DNA of 6,603 nucleotides from Candidatus Heimdallarchaeota archaeon LC_2 (GCA_001940725.1 MDVR01000129.1:1-6603), one strand, 5' to 3'; numbered from the stretch's first letter, positions 1 through 5,470 are shown. The notes: generated from the sequence alone by a model not told the origin. A program made the numbers and translations.

Positions 1-1
1 C

Positions 2-451
2 TCTGATAATCAAACTACAGCATCCTGGGTGGACACATTGGAAAAATTAGTGAAGAAGCATGGTGCTCCCGAAGCCATACTTCATGATAATGGATCTCAA
101 TTTGTGCATAACCCATCGAGGAATCACACAAAAGAGTTTGAAGCATTTTTAAAAAAATACAAAATCAGAGGTATCAAATCAAGACTCAGACATCCCCAAA
201 CTACAGGAAAAGTGGAGAGAGTACAACAGAGTCTACAATATGAAGCTAGGGATCTAGTGTTTACCCAAACGATTGATGAGCTTCAAGAAGCAGTCGACAG
301 CTGGAGAGGCTTTTATAACAAAGTTCGAGTTCATTCATCAACTAAAATGACCCCTCAAGAACGTTATTTCGGTCAGGAGGCTAAATATGCAGCCAAACTT
401 TCAGCTTGGCAGCATTATGAACATTCGCTCATAAAATTTGAATGGAATTGA
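2..451 (+). CDS. IS transposase, rve/DDE integrase-core family, C-terminal half (5' end cut by window edge)
   Basis: The reading frame is open from base 2, so the gene starts outside the window. The GTG at 29 is only an internal codon. About 149 residues remain of a family that is usually about 300 aa or longer. Visible are the second catalytic Asp in LHDNGSQF (codon 86-88) and the catalytic Glu in HPQTTGKVER (codon 215-217). They are separated by 42 residues, i.e. the DDE spacing with a short insertion typical of many archaeal rve transposases. The first Asp lies upstream and is not seen. After the Glu come the usual helix (SLQYEARDLVF) and the WRGFYNKVRVHSSTKMTPQERY motif region, which is the common C-terminal end of the core, so the end looks natural. 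These enzymes cut and join IS ends in the cytoplasm. The gene is convergent with the four-gene operon to its right. The family call is firm; the exact IS family (IS481-like) is a guess. Confidence 0.88.
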   Translation, partial: SDNQTTASWVDTLEKLVKKHGAPEAILHDNGSQFVHNPSRNHTKEFEAFLKKYKIRGIKSRLRHPQTTGKVERVQQSLQYEARDLVFTQTIDELQEAVDSWRGFYNKVRVHSSTKMTPQERYFGQEAKYAAKLSAWQHYEHSLIKFEWN

Positions 452-455
452 TGTC

Positions 456-472
456 CCATTAATTATTAATGG
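456..472. repeat. 17-bp palindrome just after the transposase stop
   Basis: CCATTAAT-T-ATTAATGG is a perfect palindrome with 8-base arms and one central base, starting 4 bases after the transposase stop codon. It may be part of the right end of the insertion sequence or a transcript-end structure. The left IS end is outside the window, so it cannot be tested as a terminal repeat here. Confidence 0.5.
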
Positions 473-608
473 TAACAATCGATCGATTACAAATCATCAT
501 CTCAAGGCATGAAAACGAATATTTCAGTTAGACTTAATTATCAGCAAAATACATTATAGTGCTTAGGGATGTTAAAGAGTCCAAATTGCAGAGCAAATAT
601 TCATTGTG

Positions 609-626
609 TTTTTTTTGGACAAAAAA
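609..626. terminator. Possible two-way T-rich terminator
   Basis: A run of eight T on the plus strand (609-616) is followed after GGAC by six A (621-626), which reads as a T-run on the minus strand. TTTTTTG/CAAAAAA forms a 7-bp inverted repeat with a two-base centre. It lies between the convergent transposase (+) and the 711-aa gene (-). Archaeal transcription ends mainly at T-runs, so it could serve both. The rest of 452-683 holds only very short open frames, e.g. a 16-codon one beginning with ATG at 510, and nothing I can call a gene. Confidence 0.35.
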
Positions 627-683
627 TAAGAAATAGTGTATAACTCGAAGTGTCGAAGTTAATTTCTTTAAGTAAATTCATAT

Positions 684-2819
684 TTAAGCCCTCTCTATGT
701 TGTCATGTTTTGTAACATAATCTAATGAACCCCAGATATACAAGGTCCTCCATTTATTTTTAGATTCAATAGATTCTACTTTTATTCTTTGGCTCGAGAT
801 ATTATTATCAGAATTGTTTTTTAAATCCGTTAATGCTCTTCGAATTGATCCTGGTAATAAGTGCGGAAGATATTCAATTGCTTTATCACTAGTTAAGGTC
901 TCATGTTTTTTCAAGACTGCAGCGACTTGATCCGATTGCGATTCTTCCATTGATTTTATACCATAATTAACTTTCAGATATTCTTTCAGCATTTTTTCAT
1001 ACCTTGGATCAATATCGTCTTCAAGGTCTAGATCTATTTCTTTATTAACATCTTCCTGTTGTAATGCAGATCCATATTTCAGATAGTATTGTTTTGATTC
1101 GTCATTCGGGGACAATTTCCTTGACATTCTTCTTGACACTTGTATACTATCTGTATCATTTATTTTTACCTTGTTTGACCGTTTAATTGTTTTTTTGTGA
1201 ATAGTACCGGGGACAATTTCCTTGACACTTTTATTATATGAAATATTTTGTTTTTCTAATTTCTTCTTATTTCTATTGTAATAATCGTTCAACCCTTGAT
1301 AAGTAATAACAGAAAGATGTTTTTCAAGTATGGCTTTAATTTTGCGAAATGATAAATTTAATTCTTCATGCATTAATTTTATTATTTGGTATTGATGCTG
1401 TCTGCCTAGATCACTCCAGTCCTGAACTTCTTTTATTAGTGTCTCAATATATGCGATTACGTTTGCATTTGTTTCCTGTTGAGCTTTCAATAACAGTTTT
1501 GTCTCTGTTGAATTAGTAGCAATAGTTTCAATTGCTTCAGTCTGTGTGTGCAAATACTGTTGAAAGGTCGACGAAAGATCTTCATATTTCTTGACAACTT
1601 CCTTGACAGTATCGTCAAGATTTTCCCTGACACTAGTTTCTAATGAATCAATTTTGTCCCTAGTAATCTTATGCTGCATAGTATTTTCTGCAGCAATATT
1701 TACTGCTAACAATAATTTTTCTTGGTACCCTTTCAAAAACTGAGTTATGCGTTGTTTATCTTCTGCGGTCGCATGGTTGTAAATTTTCATCGATGCAGTT
1801 ATTGTTTTTAATAATTTTTTCATCTCAGGTAATTGTTCAATTGCATCTTTGGCATTATTCAGTGTTAATACTTCTATTATTTGTTTTAGTGTCCCTATTT
1901 CTTCAACTACTTTCTTAATATTGAAAACATTTATTTCTGATCTTTTTATTCTATATGGTGCAAGATCTGGTCTAAATATCGAATAAATTTGCCCTCTCAA
2001 TAACCCTTCATATAACATTTTGTCATATTTGGGACCATCCCAAGGGAACCTATGATCATCCTGTGCGACATCACATCGTAGGGGAATTAATTTTTCCCAT
2101 ACTGAGATCCCTGGATATAATTCTCTAATCAGGACAGATAAATTTTTTTCATATGCATAATATTGCTCTTCTAATAAATTAAACTTCATCCCTTTTTTCT
2201 TAATAAATTTAAGTACTGCATCATAATTAGTAAAATTTAACCAACGACTCGTATCAAATCCCTTTTTCTTGGGTACCATCCAAGTTTCAACCACTCCACC
2301 AATAACACTAGTTACTATATTACAATGGATCCAGTTGAATACTTTACGCAACCCTTCAAAATCTGAATTTGACGTAAAAATTTTATCGGTAACTCTTTGT
2401 TCTGCGTGGACCCCAAAAGGCAATTCTGGATCGAATAGTGATGTCCGCCTAGCTGTATCCATAATATCTTTTGCAGATATAATACCGGGGACAATTTGCT
2501 GACCCACCCCCTCTTCGAATTGTCCCTCGAAAATGTTCTCACATAATTGTATAGTATGAAACCAATAGCCCTCTAGTTTAGAAAATGTTGCACATGTTAA
2601 TCTGGTTAGCTGTTTGCTAAGTGACTTTGGTATATTATATTTTAAATGTCTTGCAATCTCGTCTGTGGTTGCTCCGCCTTTTGCTAGATGTAAATAATAG
2701 CAAATATTTTCTTGACTAGTATAATCTGATTTTCGGGAATAATCGTTGGGTTCGGGGACAAAAATTTGTACCCCTCCACTATTATTATGATGGATATTGG
2801 GGGCCGATGATTTTACCAT
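684..2819 (-). CDS. 711-aa predicted DNA-binding protein with several HTH regions and a long helical middle; function unknown (candidate replication/maintenance protein)
   Basis: I do not recognise a named family. From the sequence: residues about 33-95 look like a winged helix (YYLHLAKGGATTDEIARHLK as the HTH core). Residues about 300-470 are charged and helical, with coiled-coil character. Residues about 475-515 (KLMHEELNLSFRKIKAILEK) look like a second HTH. Residues about 585-615 are acidic. Residues about 628-700 look like a C-terminal winged helix, ending in a wing-like RTLYIWGSLD. I see no HUH relaxase motif, Walker A motif or clear primase motif. The ATG at 2819 is chosen because it lies 5 bases after the 99-aa gene's stop and has AAGGTGAT (2835-2828) 8 bases upstream. 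It is the last and largest gene of a four-gene operon behind two small ORFs and a winged-helix protein, next to RHH regulators and a recombinase. By context a plasmid/virus replication initiator or segregation protein is plausible. An exact 20-nt DNA repeat lies inside it in two frames. Confidence 0.85.
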   Translation of the reverse strand: MVKSSAPNIHHNNSGGVQIFVPEPNDYSRKSDYTSQENICYYLHLAKGGATTDEIARHLKYNIPKSLSKQLTRLTCATFSKLEGYWFHTIQLCENIFEGQFEEGVGQQIVPGIISAKDIMDTARRTSLFDPELPFGVHAEQRVTDKIFTSNSDFEGLRKVFNWIHCNIVTSVIGGVVETWMVPKKKGFDTSRWLNFTNYDAVLKFIKKKGMKFNLLEEQYYAYEKNLSVLIRELYPGISVWEKLIPLRCDVAQDDHRFPWDGPKYDKMLYEGLLRGQIYSIFRPDLAPYRIKRSEINVFNIKKVVEEIGTLKQIIEVLTLNNAKDAIEQLPEMKKLLKTITASMKIYNHATAEDKQRITQFLKGYQEKLLLAVNIAAENTMQHKITRDKIDSLETSVRENLDDTVKEVVKKYEDLSSTFQQYLHTQTEAIETIATNSTETKLLLKAQQETNANVIAYIETLIKEVQDWSDLGRQHQYQIIKLMHEELNLSFRKIKAILEKHLSVITYQGLNDYYNRNKKKLEKQNISYNKSVKEIVPGTIHKKTIKRSNKVKINDTDSIQVSRRMSRKLSPNDESKQYYLKYGSALQQEDVNKEIDLDLEDDIDPRYEKMLKEYLKVNYGIKSMEESQSDQVAAVLKKHETLTSDKAIEYLPHLLPGSIRRALTDLKNNSDNNISSQRIKVESIESKNKWRTLYIWGSLDYVTKHDNIERA
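1107..1126 (-). repeat. Intragenic DNA repeat, copy 1
   Basis: Plus strand CGGGGACAATTTCCTTGACA. It is identical base for base to 1208-1227, but here the 711-aa gene reads it as M-S-R-K-L-S-P (residues 565-571). A partial further unit, CTTGACACTT, follows at 1132-1141 and also matches 1221-1230. Because the two copies are in different frames, the conserved thing is the DNA and not the peptide. Confidence 0.85.
1208..1227 (-). repeat. Intragenic DNA repeat, copy 2
   Basis: Identical 20 bases to copy 1, offset by 101 bp (not a multiple of three). The gene reads it here as V-K-E-I-V-P-G (residues 532-538). Together with three more preceding bases, the stretch TACCGGGGACAATTT (1205-1219) recurs exactly at 2483-2497. 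Confidence 0.85.
1593..1608 (-). repeat. Intragenic DNA repeat, diverged copy
   Basis: GACAACTTCCTTGACA matches 15 of 16 bases of the core of copies 1 and 2, and is in the same frame as copy 2 (V-K-E-V-V). Nearby GTCAAGA (1614-1620) and CCTGACACT (1626-1634) resemble its TGTCA half in inverted and direct order. Confidence 0.55.
2483..2526. repeat. Intragenic repeat copy forming an inverted repeat
   Basis: TACCGGGGACAATTT (2483-2497) is 15 bases identical to part of copy 2. GGGACAATT (2488-2496) is mirrored by AATTGTCCC (2518-2526), a perfect 9-bp inverted repeat with a 21-base gap. A shorter related site, TTCGGGGACAA, lies at 2751-2761, near the start of the gene, and matches 1105-1115. Confidence 0.6.
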
Positions 2820-2824
2820 GGAAC

Positions 2825-3124
2825 CTAATCACCTTCAAGTAATACAGAGTGTGATTTACGAGTTAGAGCTTTTAGGGTCCCTTTCCTCTTTCCTTTTGGA
2901 TTATCCCAGGGGGTAATATATCCGTCTTTTGTTAATTCATTAATTCGAGCAACGACACTAAATGGATCAATACCTGAGAAGGAAGCCAATTGTCTACCTG
3001 TAGGAAAAGTCTTATGAATATCAAAAAAATCTTTTATGGATCTAAGTAATTGTTTTTTGGTATCAGAAATTTTTGGTTTGATATGTTCATAACTTTCTCT
3101 TCTAGCTTCAGAGGTATTATTCAA
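2825..3124 (-). CDS. 99-aa winged-helix DNA-binding protein
   Basis: Residues about 22-72 fit a winged helix-turn-helix: helix TKKQLLRSIKDFFDIHKT, then RQLASFSGIDPFSVVARI as the turn and recognition helix, then LTKDGYITPWDNPKGKRKG as a basic wing. The tail is basic. It resembles small LexA/MarR-like DNA-binding domains found beside plasmid and viral replication genes, but no named family is recognised. The start is TTG at 3124: the frame has no ATG upstream before a stop, and GAGG (3136-3133) sits 8 bases before it. It begins 10 bases after the 55-aa gene and ends 5 bases before the 711-aa gene, so all are probably one mRNA, and it likely works with the 711-aa protein or regulates the operon. 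Confidence 0.82.
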   Translation of the reverse strand: MNNTSEARRESYEHIKPKISDTKKQLLRSIKDFFDIHKTFPTGRQLASFSGIDPFSVVARINELTKDGYITPWDNPKGKRKGTLKALTRKSHSVLLEGD

Positions 3125-3134
3125 TTGAATTTCC

Positions 3135-3302
3135 TCATTCCTTTTTTAATTTACTTCGAACTAGACCTAGAAGAAGATTATAATTTCTATCTATCTTTTG
3201 TTCGAGTCGTTTAATGGCTTCACTAGAATTTTCTTCTGAATCTGAAAATTCATTAATTATTGTATTGGAATGAGCATTATTTTCATGTAAATCTTCAGCC
3301 AT
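3135..3302 (-). CDS. 55-aa acidic small protein, second gene of the operon
   Basis: A short frame beginning MAEDLHENNAHSNTIINEFS and ending in a basic RSKLKKE tail. Residues 18-30 are rich in Glu, Asp and Ser. Residues 29-50 (AIKRLEQKIDRNYNLLLGLV) form a probable amphipathic helix or short coiled coil. Support as a real gene: ATG with AAAGGTG (3315-3309) 6 bases upstream, 24 bases after the 56-aa gene and 10 bases before the 99-aa gene on the same strand. An adaptor or oligomerising role is conceivable, but there is no recognised family. Confidence 0.65.
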   Translation of the reverse strand: MAEDLHENNAHSNTIINEFSDSEENSSEAIKRLEQKIDRNYNLLLGLVRSKLKKE

Positions 3303-3326
3303 CTTATGCACCTTTATGAATTGTAA

Positions 3327-3497
3327 TTAGTTGACTGGCTGTTTAATTTTACTTAATTTATCCCAATCAATAATAATGTCCAGTACAGTTCCCCTCCAAG
3401 TTGTATTGTCACTGTCATTCAAAATTCGTTCACTAAACTCTCGTTGAACAATTTTTAATGCCACCCCATCTATCTTAACAAGCTTCAATCCTTTCAT
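3327..3497 (-). CDS. 56-aa small protein, first gene of the operon
   Basis: The frame runs from ATG at 3497 (MKGLKLVKIDGVALKIVQRE) to TAA at 3327 and ends LSKIKQPVN. Alternating hydrophobic stretches (LKLVKIDGVALKIV, WRGTVLDIIIDW) suggest a small beta-rich or mixed fold. There is no Shine-Dalgarno, but a TATA box 24-31 bases before the ATG fits a leaderless first gene, as seen for the 176-aa gene. Its stop is 24 bases before the next start. A TTG six bases (two codons) upstream is a weaker alternative start. Function unknown. Confidence 0.6.
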   Translation of the reverse strand: MKGLKLVKIDGVALKIVQREFSERILNDSDNTTWRGTVLDIIIDWDKLSKIKQPVN

Positions 3498-3520
3498 CTG
3501 TAGCAATTTTTTGATGCTTA

Positions 3521-3528
3521 GTATATAT
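3521..3528 (-). promoter_or_regulatory. TATA box of the four-gene operon
   Basis: Minus strand ATATATAC at -31 to -24 from the ATG at 3497, the right place for a leaderless archaeal transcript. A repeat half-site, ATGCTTAGTA (3514-3523), overlaps its downstream edge and could be a repressor site. Confidence 0.55.
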
Positions 3529-3592
3529 GTATTGTTGCATGTTTTTATCGGTTTGAAAAAAAATGTATTGTTTTTGGCACTACTTTAAATTT

Positions 3593-3626
3593 ATTAAGTA
3601 TGCTAAGCATATTGTGTGCTAAGTAT
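3593..3626. repeat. CTAAGYAT repeat cluster and palindrome in divergent control region
   Basis: ATTAAGTAT, TGCTAAGCAT and TGCTAAGTAT follow one another (3593-3601, 3601-3610, 3617-3626). TATGCT-A-AGCATA (3599-3611) is a perfect palindrome with one central base. An inverted copy, ATGCTTAGTA (3514-3523), matches 9 of 10 bases of the reverse complement of the middle unit. The cluster lies about 100 bp from both divergent starts. It could be an operator for the neighbouring 61-aa RHH protein or an iteron-like origin element. ATGTATTGTT is also repeated directly at 3527-3536 and 3563-3572. Confidence 0.5.
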
Positions 3627-3661
3627 CACGAAAACGTAATGGATCGGAAACAATATTAATG

Positions 3662-3703
3662 AATCTAAATAGATAACCGGCAGGGCCAATAAAACTTTAG
3701 ATT
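3662..3703. repeat. 8-bp inverted repeat overlapping the RHH promoter position
   Basis: AATCTAAA (3662-3669) and TTTAGATT (3696-3703) are exact reverse complements with a 26-base gap. The right arm falls about 28-35 bases before the ATG at 3731, where a TATA element would be; the sequence there, GATTAAAA, is only a weak match. It may be an operator for self-repression. Confidence 0.35.
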
Positions 3704-3730
3704 AAAATAGGCCATGATGTGTAATCCGTT

Positions 3731-3916
3731 ATGAAGAAGAGAGGTGCAAGTGTACAATTTAGAATATCTCCTGAAAAAAAAGATTTATGGAATAAAGCTT
3801 GTAAATATGAGGGAAAATCTATGACTGCGTTTATTGAAAATATTGTAGATGATTATATTGCAGGTAAAAAATTAATTATGGATATTGAAGATCTGTTCAA
3901 AAAATATAATAAATAA
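3731..3916 (+). CDS. 61-aa ribbon-helix-helix (CopG/Arc-like) regulator
   Basis: The fold is clear. A beta strand ASVQFRISPEKKDLW (residues 6-20) leads into helix A (KKDLWNKACKYEG), followed by the turn residues KSM and helix B (TAFIENIVDDYIAGKK). A short helical tail, MDIEDLFKKYNK, follows. RHH proteins dimerise through the strand, which reads DNA bases in the major groove, and usually repress their own or neighbouring genes. The ATG is the first start after an in-frame TAA at 3722. No Shine-Dalgarno is seen, so it is probably leaderless. It is divergent from the four-gene operon and shares its control region, so it is a good candidate for a copy-number or operon repressor. It ends 23 bases before the convergent recombinase stop. 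Confidence 0.85.
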   Translation: MKKRGASVQFRISPEKKDLWNKACKYEGKSMTAFIENIVDDYIAGKKLIMDIEDLFKKYNK

Positions 3917-3939
3917 TACATATCATTGGTGCCTTCAAA

Positions 3940-4770
3940 TTAGTATAGTTTTCCTCTTTGTATAATTTTCTGTAAACGAACCTTTTTCGAGCGTTGAATA
4001 TATTTGTCTGTTGTTGCACTTGAAGCATGGCCTAATTGTTCCTGAACAAGTTTTACATCATTACTTACTTCATATTCAATTGTTGCATAAGTAGCTCTGC
4101 AGCGATGCCAATTTACTTTGAAACCAACTTGTTTAGATAATTTTTCTAGTACTGCTCCAGATCTTAAATTTGGTCTGGACCCTGATCTAGTAAACAACCA
4201 ATTATTACTTGAAATATTAGCCAATTCTCTTACTCGTTTCCATCGTTTCAGTGGAGTTGTATCTAGAATTGCTATATCTCTTGATTTATTATTTTTACCT
4301 CTCTTAATATGGATCCATCCAACAGATTGATCTTTTTGTAAAATAATATCCTCAACATTCAATTTTTCTATTTCTTGTTGACGAGCTCCTGTATTAAATG
4401 CAATCCAAAGAGCTTGACGTCTCCAACCTTTAGCAGTATTGAGAATAATTTTAGCTTTATCTAGAGTGTAGGGTGGATGAGAAACTGACACAGGATTTTT
4501 TATTCTATTTAATTTTCGTATCTCATTGATTAGTGGAGATTTAATTTCATTCTGCTCTAAATAATCAGCTAATTTTTTCAATGAATTTATTCGATTATTG
4601 AAAGTTTTATCAGCATCAATAGAAGCTAATTTTGTCAAACTATCATGCATTGCATCTATAGATTGTAGATTGATTTTATTAAGCACCATTGGATAATTTT
4701 TTACTGTATTTTCGGAAAACCTTTGTCTTTTCAACCAGGTACTATAATTTTTTAAATTTTCATTATTCAT
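3940..4770 (-). CDS. Tyrosine recombinase (integrase), complete
   Basis: A phage-integrase family site-specific recombinase of 276 aa from the chosen start. The N-terminal SAM-like core-binding domain covers about residues 5-90 (YSTWLKRQRFSENTVKNY). The catalytic domain follows with all active residues visible: Arg130 (NTGARQQEIEKL), Lys159 (KRGKNNKSRDI), His222 and Arg225 (WHRCRATYA), His248 (QLGHASSATT) and the nucleophile Tyr257 (TTDKYIQRS). The enzyme cuts and rejoins DNA through a 3'-phosphotyrosine link and probably drives element integration, excision or dimer resolution. The frame also allows a GTG at 4779, but that GTG lies inside the GAGGTGG ribosome site. The ATG at 4770, in an ATGA overlap with the upstream gene's stop, is better. 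The active-site set is intact, so it is likely functional. No att site or tRNA target is recognisable. Confidence 0.93.
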   Translation of the reverse strand: MNNENLKNYSTWLKRQRFSENTVKNYPMVLNKINLQSIDAMHDSLTKLASIDADKTFNNRINSLKKLADYLEQNEIKSPLINEIRKLNRIKNPVSVSHPPYTLDKAKIILNTAKGWRRQALWIAFNTGARQQEIEKLNVEDIILQKDQSVGWIHIKRGKNNKSRDIAILDTTPLKRWKRVRELANISSNNWLFTRSGSRPNLRSGAVLEKLSKQVGFKVNWHRCRATYATIEYEVSNDVKLVQEQLGHASSATTDKYIQRSKKVRLQKIIQRGKLY

Positions 4771-5297
4771 AAAATCCACCTCAATTTACCTGACTTTTCG
4801 ATCTCTACCCTTTTGGATTGTTTCAATATCTTAATAGCGTCAAAAACAATATCCTGTACATCTTGAATATCTGCTAAATGACTATATCCAGGTTTTGATA
4901 ATGATTCTTCTAATTCTTCTAGTGTAGAATAGGTTGAAAGAGTATCTAAATCAGATAGCCAAAGATTCAAGAGTTGTTGAACATATTCTTGATTCAATCG
5001 TTCGACTGATTGTATTGCTTGATCTTTAAGTAACGAGAAAATTTGATCTACCTTGCTATCTGTTTTCTTAATTTCAGACATAATCAAATTTTGTGCTGCA
5101 TGAATTTGTTCAATGACTGTTTCTAAAGGACCCAATGCTAAAGAGCTAGTTGGGTGTTCGGATTTAATAAATTCTTTCGCTGCAGTTCTAAACAAATCGG
5201 ACATATTACTTATATCAGGTAACCCCGGTAAACTTTCCTTAAGTTCTACTAATTCTTTTTCAGTGAGTCTAACATTAAAACTAATTCTAGATGACAT
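4767..5297 (-). CDS. 176-aa RHH/coiled-coil DNA-binding protein coupled to the recombinase
   Basis: The N-terminus fits a ribbon-helix-helix: strand RISFNVRLTEKE (residues 4-15), helix A to about 23, a loop GLPDISN, and helix B MSDLFRTAAKEFIKSE (about 32-47). Residues about 58-100 are a long helix with coiled-coil character. Residues 100-176 are mostly helical and acidic, ending in a basic EIEKSGKLRWIL. No family beyond RHH is recognised. The gene overlaps the recombinase by ATGA, so both are made together. This suggests an accessory or directionality factor, or a repressor of the int unit. The ATG at 5297 has no Shine-Dalgarno but a TATA box at -31 to -24, i.e. a leaderless first gene. Autoregulation through tandem repeats beside that TATA box is likely. 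Confidence 0.85.
   Translation of the reverse strand: MSSRISFNVRLTEKELVELKESLPGLPDISNMSDLFRTAAKEFIKSEHPTSSLALGPLETVIEQIHAAQNLIMSEIKKTDSKVDQIFSLLKDQAIQSVERLNQEYVQQLLNLWLSDLDTLSTYSTLEELEESLSKPGYSHLADIQDVQDIVFDAIKILKQSKRVEIEKSGKLRWIL
4776..4782 (-). promoter_or_regulatory. Ribosome binding site that fixes the recombinase start
   Basis: GAGGTGG on the minus strand, 5 bases (ATTTT) before the ATG at 4770. It lies inside the end of the 176-aa gene (codons for L-R-W). It shows that the start is the ATG and not the GTG three codons earlier, and it supports translational coupling. Confidence 0.75.
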
Positions 5298-5320
5298 TAT
5301 ATTTAAGATTCACAATATAA

Positions 5321-5328
5321 TATATAAA
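5321..5328 (-). promoter_or_regulatory. TATA box of the RHH-recombinase unit
   Basis: Minus strand TTTATATA at -31 to -24 from the ATG at 5297, exactly the spacing seen before the 56-aa gene. It fits transcription starting at or next to the start codon. Confidence 0.6.
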
Positions 5329-5329
5329 T

Positions 5330-5351
5330 ATATAGACAATAATATAGACAA
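5330..5351 (-). promoter_or_regulatory. Tandem operator-like repeats upstream of the RHH-recombinase promoter
   Basis: Minus strand TTGTCTATAT occurs twice (5351-5342 and 5339-5330), 12 bp centre to centre, directly upstream of the TATA box. Direct repeats spaced by about one helical turn are a usual binding pattern for RHH dimers, so this is a candidate autoregulatory operator. It also covers the place of an archaeal BRE. Confidence 0.5.
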
Positions 5352-5441
5352 AACTTTAGAGAGCTGTCGCTATGTGCAATTGATCAATCAGTATGATTTC
5401 TGAATAGGTTAAAACTATCTTAAGAGATGAGTAGGCGAAAC

Positions 5442-5458
5442 ACTTTGGTTTCCAAAGT
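5442..5458 (+). repeat. 7-bp stem-loop in the 5298-5499 intergenic region
   Basis: ACTTTGG-TTT-CCAAAGT forms a 7-bp stem with a 3-base loop. GAAAC (5437-5441) and GTTTC (5448-5452) could form an alternative hairpin that excludes it. It is 13 bases before the TATA-like element of the membrane gene. It could be an operator, a recombination site or a transcript end. It is not a tRNA arm: the 7-base loop GGTTTCC lacks U33 and the T-arm consensus. The rest of this intergenic stretch shows no gene. Confidence 0.45.
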
Positions 5459-5470
5459 CTATTTAATCTT

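Noticed and set aside
510..560. 16-codon frame starting MKTNISVRLNY, faintly like an RHH N-terminus
   Set aside because: Too short and lacks helices; chance resemblance or an unprovable remnant.
2269..2502. 77-aa plus-strand open frame
   Set aside because: It lies fully opposite the 711-aa gene, has no start signals and shows no protein-like pattern.
2315..2542. 75-aa minus-strand open frame
   Set aside because: It is an alternative frame within the 711-aa gene, without its own ribosome site.
3593..3626. CRISPR-like array
   Set aside because: Units are about 10 bp with no regular spacers, and no cas gene is present; better explained as operator or iteron repeats.
4118..4330. 70-aa plus-strand open frame
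   Set aside because: It is the complement of the recombinase catalytic domain, whose reading is certain.
4771..4779. GTG start giving a 279-aa recombinase
   Set aside because: The GTG is part of the GAGGTGG ribosome site; the ATG at 4770 has proper spacing and an ATGA overlap.
5113..5403. 96-aa plus-strand open frame
   Set aside because: It overlaps the 176-aa RHH gene and its promoter and ends in AT-rich intergenic DNA; there is no support.
5425..5470. Possible tRNA or tRNA-fragment attachment site around the hairpin
   Set aside because: The 5+7 arm has no U33, no plausible anticodon and no T-arm consensus, and no acceptor pairing was found.
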